From positions 1-8,489 of the forward strand of contig JACQHM010000166.1 of NCBI GenBank assembly GCA_016199025.1: a DNA stretch of 8,489 nt. The letters run 5' to 3'. Under the pieces are notes generated by a model. It made no database searches and was not told the DNA's origin. It saw only the letters and a list, made by a program, of their open reading frames with translations. Each line of letters opens with the position of its first letter. Within the stretch, counting starts at the first letter, position 1. Origin of the DNA: Candidatus Methylomirabilota bacterium. GTDB lineage: Bacteria; Methylomirabilota; Methylomirabilia; Methylomirabilales; JACQHM01. Below are positions 1 through 6,321 of the stretch, piece after piece. The position numbers and the translations under genes were made by a program.

Positions 1-45
1 GTCAGTGCAGGTCCCACCGATGTCGATGCCAACGAGGTATTGCAT
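1..45 (-). CDS. Hydantoinase/oxoprolinase (HyuA-like) N-terminus, partial
   Basis: Only the first 15 codons are present; the gene runs off the left edge. The minus-strand reading is MQYLVGIDIGGTCTD. This is the start of the hydantoinase/oxoprolinase N-terminal domain, whose ATP-binding phosphate loop reads G-I-D-x-G-G-T-x-T-D. Family members are ATP-dependent amide or lactam hydrolases (5-oxoprolinase, N-methylhydantoinase) or subunits of acetone/acetophenone carboxylases; the substrate cannot be told from this piece. The ATG at 45-43 is preceded by AGGGAG at 60-55 with a 9-base spacer, which supports the start. Many HyuA proteins have Phe where this one has Cys (G-G-T-C-T-D), a known variation. 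Another ASKHA-type ATPase is possible, but the motif right after the start favours HyuA. Confidence 0.75.
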   Translation of the reverse strand, partial: MQYLVGIDIGGTCTD

Positions 46-76
46 TGAACCGCGCTCCCTAGAGTCTATTTCAAAA

Positions 77-114
77 CCCTCACCCCTTCCCTCTCCCTTT
101 CAGGGCGAGGGAGG
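77..114. repeat. C-rich/G-rich hairpin repeat, copy A
   Basis: An imperfect palindrome of C-rich then G-rich tracts (CCCTCTCCC, short loop, GGGCGAGGG) lies between the tRNA and the hyuA-like start. It resembles the elements at 4631-4666 and 5771-5818, so the window holds a dispersed family. On the minus strand a TTTT run follows about 14 bases after the stem, so it is a poor match to a classical terminator, although it could still attenuate transcription. Confidence 0.7.
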
Positions 115-160
115 ATTCCCGTTCCTCTGTGAGGAAAGGGCTAGGGTAAGGAGTTATCTG

Positions 161-235
161 TGGCTGGGGCGGGAGGATTCGAACCTCCGGATACGGGATC
201 CAAAGTCCCGCGCCTTACCTCTTGGCCACGCCCCA
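161..235 (-). tRNA. tRNA-Gln (anticodon TTG)
   Basis: A complete 75-nt tRNA on the minus strand, 5' end at 235. The acceptor stem TGGGGCG (235-229) pairs fully with CGCCCCA. The anticodon stem CGGGA (210-206) pairs with TCCCG (198-194) around the loop CTTTGGA, giving anticodon TTG at 203-201, which reads CAA/CAG glutamine codons. The T arm GGAGG-TTCGAAT-CCTCC is canonical. Discriminator G and an encoded CCA close the 3' end at 161. The U1-A72 first pair with a G-rich acceptor is typical of bacterial tRNA-Gln. It lies downstream of ispE in the same orientation, an arrangement I recall from several proteobacterial genomes, where prs often follows; here a hyuA-like gene follows. Confidence 0.97.
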
Positions 236-245
236 CCATTAGCGA

Positions 246-330
246 ATTGCGGATTGTCGATTTCGGATTTCAGATTGAAGGACAAGGGCATCCCTCCCAA
301 ATCCGAAATCCGCAATCCCAAATCCGAAAT
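246..330. repeat. AATCCGAAAT/AATCCGCAAT repeat cluster with inverted arms
   Basis: The ispE-tRNA gap is built from short reiterated units. ATTTCGGATTT at 260-270 is a perfect inverted copy of AAATCCGAAAT at 299-309. ATTGCGGATT at 246-255 is a perfect inverted copy of AATCCGCAAT at 307-316. A further direct copy of the AAATCCGAAAT unit sits at 320-330. The arms could fold into a hairpin spanning about 246-316 in ispE read-through RNA. There are no equal-length spacers, so this is not a CRISPR array. It resembles low-complexity intergenic repeats seen in several GC-rich uncultured lineages. Confidence 0.75.
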
Positions 331-346
331 GCCGAAAGCTGAACGC

Positions 347-1231
347 TTACGATGTTAAAATCCTAACGTTGAACAGGGGGTTGTGGTCCAGGGTCCGGCT
401 GAGGACGGCACGGATACCATCCTCCTGTAACCTCTCCACCATCGCCTCCCCCTGCCGGCGCTCCGGCACCATGCCAAAGATCGATGACCCGCTCCCCGAC
501 ATCAGGACGGGATCCGCCCCCCAGGAGGCGAGGAGACCCTTCAAACGGGCGACCTCCGGATGCCGAGGGAGGACCACCTCCTCCAGACGATTGAATGAAA
601 GGGAGAGAGCCTTCTCCCCCTCGCCATGCAGCAAGAAATTTTTAATTGTAAGAGCTAACGTTTCGTCTGTCAATGGCAAATCAAGCGTCCGATAGGCCCA
701 GGCTGTGGAAATGGAAACCCCTGGGTTGGCCACCACCACCCACCGGGCAGTGAGAGGAGGTAAGGGCTGAAGTCTTTCCCCCCGACCGGCGGCGAAGGCG
801 AGACCTCCCGAGAAGAAAAACGGCACGTCGGCTCCGAGCCGTGCTCCGAGGTCCATCAGAGCCTCCGAGGAGAGCCTCAGCCCGAAGAGGAGGTTCAATC
901 CCCAGAGGGTCGCCGCCGCGTTGCTCGACCCTCCCCCCAACCCCCCTCCAACGGGGATCCGTTTCTCGATCGTGATCTCCACCCCTCCTTCGAGCCCCGT
1001 CTCCTTGAACAACAGCTCCGCCGCCTGATAGGCCAAGTTCTCCCGACCCGATGGGGCGTCGCCCTTGACCCTCACGGCGATCCCCTCCTCCTTCCTCGTC
1101 ACAGTGACCTGATCACAGAGATCGATCAGTTGAAAGACAGAGCGGATCTCGTGGTAGCCGTCATCCCGCTTGGCCAGGACCTCCAAGAAGAGGTTGATCT
1201 TGGCAAGGGAGGGCAAGGTGAGGGCATCCAT
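347..1231 (-). CDS. ispE: 4-diphosphocytidyl-2-C-methyl-D-erythritol kinase
   Basis: IspE phosphorylates the 2-hydroxyl of CDP-methylerythritol with ATP, the fourth step of the non-mevalonate (MEP) isoprenoid pathway, in the cytoplasm. The 294-residue product has every GHMP-kinase landmark: the N-terminal PSLAKINLFL with catalytic Lys11, then GYHEI; the ATP loop PVGGGLGGGSSNAA at 93-106; GADVPFF with catalytic Asp135; and the C-terminal glycine-rich MSGSGSS at 244-250. Length is close to the E. coli enzyme (283). I start at the ATG at 1231-1229, one base after the TAG of the upstream gene, because family members begin a few residues before the PSxAKxNL motif. An in-frame ATG at 1267 would add 12 unconserved residues. 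Neither start has a clear Shine-Dalgarno, so translation is probably coupled to the upstream lipoprotein gene. It is the last gene of the TPR-lipoprotein operon. Confidence 0.96.
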   Translation of the reverse strand: MDALTLPSLAKINLFLEVLAKRDDGYHEIRSVFQLIDLCDQVTVTRKEEGIAVRVKGDAPSGRENLAYQAAELLFKETGLEGGVEITIEKRIPVGGGLGGGSSNAAATLWGLNLLFGLRLSSEALMDLGARLGADVPFFFSGGLAFAAGRGERLQPLPPLTARWVVVANPGVSISTAWAYRTLDLPLTDETLALTIKNFLLHGEGEKALSLSFNRLEEVVLPRHPEVARLKGLLASWGADPVLMSGSGSSIFGMVPERRQGEAMVERLQEDGIRAVLSRTLDHNPLFNVRILTS

Positions 1232-1232
1232 G

Positions 1233-2021
1233 CTACGATCCGAGGTCGAGGACGCGGGTAGACCCATCGTTTGGCGGGGAAAGGGTAAAGGCGGAAAGGG
1301 GGGTGGGAGCGCCCAGCTCCACCGATTGGTATATGACCTCGACCACGAGCCCCTCCAGGGGCTTCTCTAACGTGATCCGATGCGGGAAGGCGATCCCTTG
1401 CTGGTTCGTCTTCTCTTCAAACGTGAACGTTAAGGTCAGCACCTTCTCCTGATAGAGCTCGCCTGCCTTGATGGAGGCCTCGTCGTCCAGCCAAATCCTC
1501 TGCTGGAACGATCCCGCGTCAGTCTCCAGCCACGTTCGCGTTCCATCATTGAGGGATTTGAGGATCCCGCCCCGAGGAGAAAGTGGCGGGAGCCCTGAGA
1601 GGATTCTGATGACATGCTCGGGAGCGGCGCGTAAGCCGGTCAGAGCGAAGAGATTGTTCGGGGTCACCTTTGCCCTGATAAACTCCTGGGAGAGGAGGAA
1701 ATGGGCGTACAGCCACTCTCCATCGGTGGCCAGGATGAAGGTGGGAAACCCTCCGAACCCTAACGCCTCCAGCCGGAGGTGGGAAGGAGGCCGGAGCAGG
1801 GTGACCTCCTGAAACCTGAGGCTCTCCCCCCCCCTGGTAATCTTCATATCGGCCAAGGCTTTGAGAGAGGTGATCCGCTCCTCGTGAGACAGGAGCTTCT
1901 CCAGGACCGGGCCTTCAGGAAGGATGGTCCCCTGAAGCTCCTGCATCCTTTGAACGGCGGCGCAGCCGGCTAAGAGGACCAGGAAACCTCCCCAGGGGAG
2001 CAACCGGGCCCTGCCCATCAT
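1233..2021 (-). CDS. LolB/DUF4292-like outer-membrane lipoprotein
   Basis: A 262-residue putative lipoprotein. A short positive N-terminus (MMGRAR) leads into a hydrophobic stretch and the lipobox LLAGC, with the acylated Cys at 20. The mature part shows the layout of the LolB/DUF4292 fold: an early segment on bound lipoprotein-like surfaces (SLKALADMKI), the hydrophobic LRLEALGFGG motif, 'ATDGEWLY', and a late beta-rich region ending in VEVIYQSVEL and FTLSPP. LolB accepts lipoproteins from LolA at the inner face of the outer membrane; this diverged relative may do the same or carry another lipid cargo. The first ATG (2021) overlaps the TGA of the TPR gene (2020-2018). AAGGAAGG precedes it, and the adjacent ATG at 2018 is equally usable. 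Longer in-frame starts lie inside the TPR gene and would bury the signal peptide. The fold assignment is by motif and context only. Confidence 0.78.
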   Translation of the reverse strand: MMGRARLLPWGGFLVLLAGCAAVQRMQELQGTILPEGPVLEKLLSHEERITSLKALADMKITRGGESLRFQEVTLLRPPSHLRLEALGFGGFPTFILATDGEWLYAHFLLSQEFIRAKVTPNNLFALTGLRAAPEHVIRILSGLPPLSPRGGILKSLNDGTRTWLETDAGSFQQRIWLDDEASIKAGELYQEKVLTLTFTFEEKTNQQGIAFPHRITLEKPLEGLVVEVIYQSVELGAPTPLSAFTLSPPNDGSTRVLDLGS

Positions 2022-3781
2022 CTTCCTTCCTTGGAAAGAAGCTCTTTCGCCTGCTGAAGCTTCTTCAAGAGGCTTTCGTTGTTCGGATCGAGCTTCACGG
2101 CTCCTTCCCACTCTTGGATGGCTTCTCTGATCATCCCCTTCTTCCAGTAGACATCTCCGAGATGCTCCAGGACGACAGGGTCCGGCTGCTTCAAGAGGCG
2201 AACCGCCCGTTGAAGCTCGACCAGGGCCTCCTCCAACATCCCCTTCTTGAAGTAGGCCCAGCCGAGAGAGTCCACAAAGGCCGCATTGTCGGGATCAAGC
2301 TCCAAGGCCGTCTTGATCAAGGCGATGGACTCGTCCAGCTTGATTCCTGCCTCGGCATACATGTACCCAAGGTAGTTGTAGGCGTCGGCATGCTTCGGGT
2401 TGAGTTCCAACACCTTCCTGAACGCCCCCTCCGCCTTCTCGATCTTGTGGTCACGCTCGAAGGCTGCGCCGAGCTGGTAATAGTAGTTGGGGTTATCTGA
2501 GTCCAGGGAGACGGCCTTCTCCAGGTTCTTGATGGCCAACCCGTATTCCTTCCGTTGGATGTACACCACGCCAAGGAGGTAAGGGATACTCGCCTCTGCC
2601 GGCTTCAGTTTTTCGGCCGTTGAGAGGACGTCCAAGGCCTCCTGGAACATCCCCTTTTGACCGTAGAGGTATCCTTTGTGCAGAAGGGCATCAGCGTACC
2701 GGGCATCCTGGGGGAGGAACTTCTGGAACTCGGCAAGGGCTTGATCATACTGCTTCATCTCCTCCAAGGTGACGGCAAGATAGTAGAGGGCCTCCTTGTT
2801 CAAGGGCTCCCGATTCAGGATCTCCTGAAAGGCCGCGAGGGCTTCTGGGTAGGCCTGCTTCTCGTAATAGAGGAACCCGAGCCGGAGCCGCAGGTTGGTG
2901 TTGCCGGGTTCCTGCTCAAGAAGCCTCTCGTATTCCCTCCTCGCGGCATCGAGATCCCCACGGCGGAAAAGGAGCTGGGCGAGCCGCTCCCGGAGCTCCT
3001 GGCGATCCGGGTCCGCCTCCAACGCCTGCTGGTAGACCTGCAACGCTTCGTCGTACCGGCCCTCCCCTTCAAAGCTCGCGGCCAAGGCAACGACGGCCGG
3101 CTCAAAATCTGGCTCTATTGAGAGGGCCTCCCGGAGGTAGCGCCGCGCCTCCTCCTGGTTCTTGATCTCGAAGTACAGCCGGCCCAGGTTGTACCAGGCC
3201 AGATGAGAGCCGGGATCGATCTCAACCAGCTTTTTATAGACGTCGATGGCCTCCTGGAAGCTCCTGGCCTCGATATAAAGGTTCCCGAGGGCCTGATACG
3301 CCTCCACACGAGCCGGATCTAACCGGATCACTTCCTGGTAATGGTGCTCGGCCTTCTGAAAATTCCGGAGGTTCCGGTAAGCCGTCGCCAAGAGGAGATG
3401 CGCGGGGAGGTATTCGGGCTGCGTGGCCACGACCTCTTCCCCCGCATCGATGGCGGCTTTGAAATCCCCGGCCTTGAAATAAAGGGAGGCGAGGTTCACC
3501 CGCATGTAGGGCGATTCGGGATCGTGCTTCAGGGCCTCCCGCTGCCAGCGGATGGCCTCCTGGAAATCCCCTTTGAGCTCGGCGAGGACGCTCAGGGTAT
3601 AGGCATAATACGAACGCTGGTCAATCCCCCTCACCTCCCCGGCGAGGCTGATCCCCCCAGGCTCCCTAGCGCTTAAGGCAGAGGGGGTCTTTTCCACAGA
3701 CCGGGCCGTTTGGGCACAGCCAAAGGCCACGAAGGTGAGGATGGCCGCCACGAGGTGCATTTGCTTCCAGGATCTTTGCAT
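2018..3781 (-). CDS. Lipoprotein with 15 tandem TPRs
   Basis: A 587-residue protein. MQRSWKQMHLVAAILTFVAF followed by GCA is a lipoprotein signal peptide with Cys22 as the lipidation site. A short linker follows, then about 15 nearly uninterrupted 34-residue TPR units from about residue 58 to 569, each with the W/Y-LG-Y/A-P pattern; repeat 13 is 35 residues (AYNYLGYMYAEAG). An 18-residue Lys-rich helix ends the protein. TPR solenoids bind protein partners, so an envelope scaffold or assembly factor is likely; there is no enzymatic domain. Its place immediately before a LolB-like lipoprotein suggests outer-membrane work, perhaps lipoprotein or polysaccharide export, but the partner is unknown. 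AAGGAG at 3796-3791 lies 9 bases before the ATG and a promoter lies upstream, so this is the first gene of the operon with the lipoprotein gene and ispE. Confidence 0.92.
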   Translation of the reverse strand: MQRSWKQMHLVAAILTFVAFGCAQTARSVEKTPSALSAREPGGISLAGEVRGIDQRSYYAYTLSVLAELKGDFQEAIRWQREALKHDPESPYMRVNLASLYFKAGDFKAAIDAGEEVVATQPEYLPAHLLLATAYRNLRNFQKAEHHYQEVIRLDPARVEAYQALGNLYIEARSFQEAIDVYKKLVEIDPGSHLAWYNLGRLYFEIKNQEEARRYLREALSIEPDFEPAVVALAASFEGEGRYDEALQVYQQALEADPDRQELRERLAQLLFRRGDLDAARREYERLLEQEPGNTNLRLRLGFLYYEKQAYPEALAAFQEILNREPLNKEALYYLAVTLEEMKQYDQALAEFQKFLPQDARYADALLHKGYLYGQKGMFQEALDVLSTAEKLKPAEASIPYLLGVVYIQRKEYGLAIKNLEKAVSLDSDNPNYYYQLGAAFERDHKIEKAEGAFRKVLELNPKHADAYNYLGYMYAEAGIKLDESIALIKTALELDPDNAAFVDSLGWAYFKKGMLEEALVELQRAVRLLKQPDPVVLEHLGDVYWKKGMIREAIQEWEGAVKLDPNNESLLKKLQQAKELLSKEGR

Positions 3782-3814
3782 CGAATTCCACTCCTTTTTG
3801 GCACTTTTAGGGCA

Positions 3815-3843
3815 AGCTTAGCAAGGTTCCTTCGAGGAGTCAA
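3815..3843 (-). promoter_or_regulatory. Sigma70-like promoter of the TPR-lolB-like-ispE operon
   Basis: On the minus strand TTGACT (3843-3838, 5 of 6 to consensus) is followed after exactly 17 bases by TAAGCT (3820-3815, 3 of 6). Transcription would start near 3808, giving a leader of about 27 bases that contains the AAGGAG of the TPR gene. It sits in the 68-bp gap after engB, so the operon need not depend on engB read-through. The weak -10 keeps this tentative. Confidence 0.45.
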
Positions 3844-3849
3844 CGATAT

Positions 3850-4449
3850 TTAGAGGAGCACCGAGGGTGGAGAGAGGTGGGATCCGATGGCCGCCAAGAG
3901 CTCCTTCGCCCCCTCCCCGGTGGCGGCAGAAAACAGCAGGACATCTTCAGGGGCGACCTGTAACAGCCCCCAGACGAGCCTGGCCTGATCCCTCCACCGC
4001 CCCCGAGGTAACTTGTCCACCTTTGTGAGGACGACGATGGCTGGGACCCTGTGATGATCCAGGAAGGCCTTCAGTTCCCGATCGCCGACTCCCGGGCCAT
4101 GACGGGCGTCCAGGATCAGGACCGTCGCCTTCAGCTCACGGCGGGAGGTCAGGTACCCCTCGATGAGGGGGCCCCATCCCTGACGAACCTCCAGGGGAAG
4201 GGCAGCATAGCCGTAGCCCGGAAGATCCACGAAATAGAAGGCCCCGTTGATCTTGAAGAAGTTGATCGTCCGGGTCCGGCCCGGCGTCTTGCTTACCTTG
4301 GCCAAACCCCTCTGGTTCAAAAGCCGGTTAATGGTGGAGGACTTCCCGACGTTCGACCGCCCGGCGAAGGCGATCTCGGGGAGGCCCTCCCGGGGGAGGT
4401 CTGCAAGGGAACCAACGCTTTTGAGAAATTCCGCTGAGGTGATCTTCAT
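3850..4449 (-). CDS. engB: Ribosome biogenesis GTP-binding protein EngB (YsxC/YihA)
   Basis: EngB is a TRAFAC-class GTPase needed for late assembly of the 50S ribosomal subunit, and essential in many bacteria. The 199-residue product has all G motifs: G1 GRSNVGKSS at 30-38, G2 Thr in GRTRTIN at 57-63, G3 DLPG at 75-78 followed by the family's YGYA, G4 TKVD at 142-145, and G5 FSA at 173-175. The start MKITSAEF resembles the Bacillus YsxC N-terminus (MKVTKSE) and gives normal family length; in-frame upstream residues (to 4626) are not family-like. No Shine-Dalgarno precedes the ATG. A TATGTT box ends 6 bases before it, which suggests a leaderless transcript. It is divergent from leuB. Confidence 0.96.
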   Translation of the reverse strand: MKITSAEFLKSVGSLADLPREGLPEIAFAGRSNVGKSSTINRLLNQRGLAKVSKTPGRTRTINFFKINGAFYFVDLPGYGYAALPLEVRQGWGPLIEGYLTSRRELKATVLILDARHGPGVGDRELKAFLDHHRVPAIVVLTKVDKLPRGRWRDQARLVWGLLQVAPEDVLLFSAATGEGAKELLAAIGSHLSPPSVLL

Positions 4450-4455
4450 AGAGAG

Positions 4456-4485
4456 AACATACCAAAGAGACCAAGGAGGAAGCAA
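4456..4485 (-). promoter_or_regulatory. Possible engB promoter with -10 abutting the start codon
   Basis: Minus strand TTGCTT (4485-4480) and TATGTT (4461-4456) are separated by 18 bases. The -10-like box ends 6 bases before the engB ATG, so a normal start site would fall on or next to the A of the ATG. This agrees with the lack of any ribosome binding site. Each hexamer matches consensus at 4 of 6 positions. Confidence 0.35.
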
Positions 4486-4630
4486 GAGCCCTTTTCCCTT
4501 GACCCGGAAAGCGAACCTGTGGTACTTGAGGACAAGCCTTGCATACATCCTGATCAACGCGGCACCTGGAATTTCGGATCCCCTTGTAGTCCACCACAGT
4601 GATTTTAGGTGGAGCGCCACCTCCACTTGT

Positions 4631-4666
4631 CCCCTCCCCCTCTCAAGGGGGAGGGTTAGGGAGGAG
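4631..4666. repeat. C-rich/G-rich hairpin repeat, copy B
   Basis: A perfect 9-bp stem, CCCTCCCCC (4632-4640) with GGGGGAGGG (4647-4655), around a 6-base loop, followed by TTAGGGAGGAGG. It lies in the leader of leuB, 22 bases before the start codon. Its reverse complement aligns with copy A at 77-114, so the two copies are inverted relative to each other. It may fold in the leuB mRNA leader, but no T-run follows. Confidence 0.75.
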
Positions 4667-4688
4667 GTATGAGAGAAGGAGGAGCAGG

Positions 4689-5762
4689 ATGCCGAAAATC
4701 GCGGTCTTGCCCGGCGACGGCATTGGCCCAGAGGTGACCCAGGAGACAGTCAAGGTGCTGAAGGTCGCCGCCGAACGCTTTGCCCTGTCTTTGGTGTTCG
4801 AGGAGGGACTCCTGGGGGGATCGGCCATCGACGCCACAGGGTCTCCCCTTCCTAAGGAGACCGTTAGGCTCTGCAAGGAATCAGACGCGATCCTCTTCGG
4901 GGCTGTTGGGGGCCCGAAGTGGGACGCCCTTTCGACCCCTATCCGGCCCGAGCGGGGCCTTTTGAATCTTCGTCGAGAGCTTTCGCTCTATGCGAACCTT
5001 CGCCCGGCCAAGGTCTTTGCCGCCCTGATCGACGCCTCTCCCTTAAAACGGGCAGTGGTGGAGGGGGCGGACATTCTGGTGGTGAGGGAGCTGATCGGCG
5101 GGATCTACTATGGGGACCCCAAAGGTATTGAAAAGACCCCTGAAGGGGAGCGGGCAGTGGATACCTGTATCTATACGACCCACGAGGTGAAAAGGATCGC
5201 TGAGGTCGCCTTCCAGGCGGCGTTGAAACGAAGGCGTAAGGTCACCTCGGTGGACAAGGCGAACGTGATGGCCACCTCGGAGCTGTGGCGGGGGGTTGTC
5301 CGGGAAGTCGCCGAAGCCTACCCTGAGGTGACCCTTGAGCACATGTACTCGGACAATTGCGCCATGCAGCTTGTCAGGGACCCCAAGCAGTTCGACGTCA
5401 TTGTGGCGGACAACCTGTTCGGGGACCTGTTAAGTGACGAGGCGGCAATGATTGTCGGCTCCATCGGCCTCCTCCCTTCGGCAAGCCTCGGGACGGGGAC
5501 GGGGCTCTATGAGCCGGTCCACGGGAGCGCCCCGGACATCGCCGGGAAGGACCTGGCGAACCCGCTGGCGGCTATCCTCTCGGCCGCCATGCTGCTCCGA
5601 TACTCGTTGGACCACGACGAGGCTGCCCGGGCCGTCGAGAGGGCCGTAGAAGAGGTCTTACACCAGGGCTATCGAACTATAGACATCGCCCAGACGGGAA
5701 CAAAGCAGATCAGCACGAAGCGGATGGGGGACCTGGTCGCGGAGGCCCTGGCAAAAGGGTAA
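4689..5762 (+). CDS. leuB: 3-isopropylmalate dehydrogenase
   Basis: LeuB oxidises and decarboxylates (2R,3S)-3-isopropylmalate to 2-oxoisocaproate with NAD+, the third step of leucine synthesis. The 357-residue protein has the GDGIGPEV start; substrate-binding arginines Arg95, Arg105 and Arg133; the Tyr140 and Lys190 catalytic pair; metal-binding Asp222, Asp246 and Asp250; the IDH/IMDH signature NLFGDLLSDEAAMIVGS; and the NAD-specificity segment HGSAPDIAGKDLANP at 278-292. The ELIGGIYYG loop and the 357-residue length fit bacterial LeuB, not isocitrate dehydrogenase. The ATG is fixed by AAGGAGG (4676-4682), 6 bases upstream; the in-frame ATG at 4599 would translate the hairpin repeat. No leuA, leuC or leuD is adjacent in the window, although leuCDB usually cluster. 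It is divergent from engB, and I found no convincing promoter for it. Confidence 0.97.
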   Translation: MPKIAVLPGDGIGPEVTQETVKVLKVAAERFALSLVFEEGLLGGSAIDATGSPLPKETVRLCKESDAILFGAVGGPKWDALSTPIRPERGLLNLRRELSLYANLRPAKVFAALIDASPLKRAVVEGADILVVRELIGGIYYGDPKGIEKTPEGERAVDTCIYTTHEVKRIAEVAFQAALKRRRKVTSVDKANVMATSELWRGVVREVAEAYPEVTLEHMYSDNCAMQLVRDPKQFDVIVADNLFGDLLSDEAAMIVGSIGLLPSASLGTGTGLYEPVHGSAPDIAGKDLANPLAAILSAAMLLRYSLDHDEAARAVERAVEEVLHQGYRTIDIAQTGTKQISTKRMGDLVAEALAKG

Positions 5763-5770
5763 AGCAGGTG

Positions 5771-5818
5771 CCCCCCTAAGCTCCCCCCTCCCCTAGCGGG
5801 GGGGCGAGGGGGAGGGGG
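5771..5818. repeat. C-rich/G-rich hairpin repeat, copy C
   Basis: CTCCCCC (5781-5787) pairs with GGGGGAG (5808-5814), and an inner CCCC/GGGG pairs around the loop TAGC. The outer flanks add further C and G runs. It begins 9 bases after the leuB stop. It could stop or slow transcription after leuB, but it is followed only by GGGGGTTGAAC, so it is not a standard intrinsic terminator. It belongs to the same family as the elements at 77-114 and 4631-4666. Confidence 0.7.
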
Positions 5819-5890
5819 TTGAACGGTTAGAAGGTAAGAAGCTCCTTTGGCCAAGCAACGGACCACAGGTTAAGGTGAGAGGAGAACCAG

Positions 5891-6304
5891 ATGACAACAA
5901 CGAGAAAATCCGGTTTGGCGAAGGCGTTGGCGGAGCAACTGAGAAAGGATAGAGGTTATCTCTATCCTGAGTGGGAGATGGCCGCCGAGGTGGATCCTGA
6001 CTTCATGACGGCCTACAACGAGGTCTACAAAAAATGCCTGAAGGAGGAGAAAACTCTCCCCCTCAAATATCGGGAGCTGATCGCCTCGGCCATCATCGCC
6101 TTCCGAGGCGAGCCGGATTCGCTGTACCTGCACTTGAAGCGGGCGATGGAGTTCGGGGCAACGAAGGAGGAGATCTTCGAGGCCTTCCAGGCCACCCTGA
6201 TCCCTGGAGGCGCCCTGACCTTCCTCCGGGGCTTGCGGGCACTGAAAAAGATCCTCGAAGAAAAACGGAGGGCCAAGGGCACCCAGGGCAGGGGCAAGCG
6301 CTAG
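5891..6304 (+). CDS. Carboxymuconolactone decarboxylase family protein, no CxxC
   Basis: A 137-residue all-helical protein of the carboxymuconolactone decarboxylase (CMD)/AhpD-like family. The family core is seen at 57-100: LPLKYRELIASAI, then HLKRAMEFGATKEEIFEAF, with Glu62 and His81 kept. AhpD-type members carry a C-x-x-C redox pair just before that His; here the segment reads FRGEPDSLYLH and has no Cys, so a thiol-peroxidase partner role is unlikely. The family also contains decarboxylases and many proteins of unknown activity; the substrate is unknown. The Lys/Arg-rich tail (from 119) is probably disordered. AGAGGAG at 5878-5884, 6 bases before the ATG, sets the start. It lies 128 bp after leuB in the same direction, separated by hairpin copy C, so co-transcription is uncertain. 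Confidence 0.85.
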   Translation: MTTTRKSGLAKALAEQLRKDRGYLYPEWEMAAEVDPDFMTAYNEVYKKCLKEEKTLPLKYRELIASAIIAFRGEPDSLYLHLKRAMEFGATKEEIFEAFQATLIPGGALTFLRGLRALKKILEEKRRAKGTQGRGKR

Positions 6305-6321
6305 CTCGGTTGACTTTCGTC

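Noticed and set aside
246..330. CRISPR-like array
   Set aside because: The units are 10-11 bases, partly inverted and overlapping, with no constant spacers and no cas gene nearby.
5..358. Plus-strand frames across the tRNA and repeats
   Set aside because: They translate the antisense of a tRNA and repeat DNA; the GREDSNLR-like peptide is the familiar artefact of translating a tRNA antisense.
2657..3121. 154-residue plus-strand frame rich in Leu, Glu and Gly
   Set aside because: It lies wholly antisense to the TPR array; its periodic composition mirrors the 34-residue repeat on the other strand.
4499..4527. TTGACC as the -35 of a leuB promoter
   Set aside because: At 17 or 18 bases spacing the candidate -10 boxes (GTACTT, TACTTG) match too poorly to be called.
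4450..4626. 59-residue N-terminal extension of EngB
   Set aside because: Family members start just before the MKIT-like segment; the extension is not family-like and would cover the divergent promoter region with leuB.
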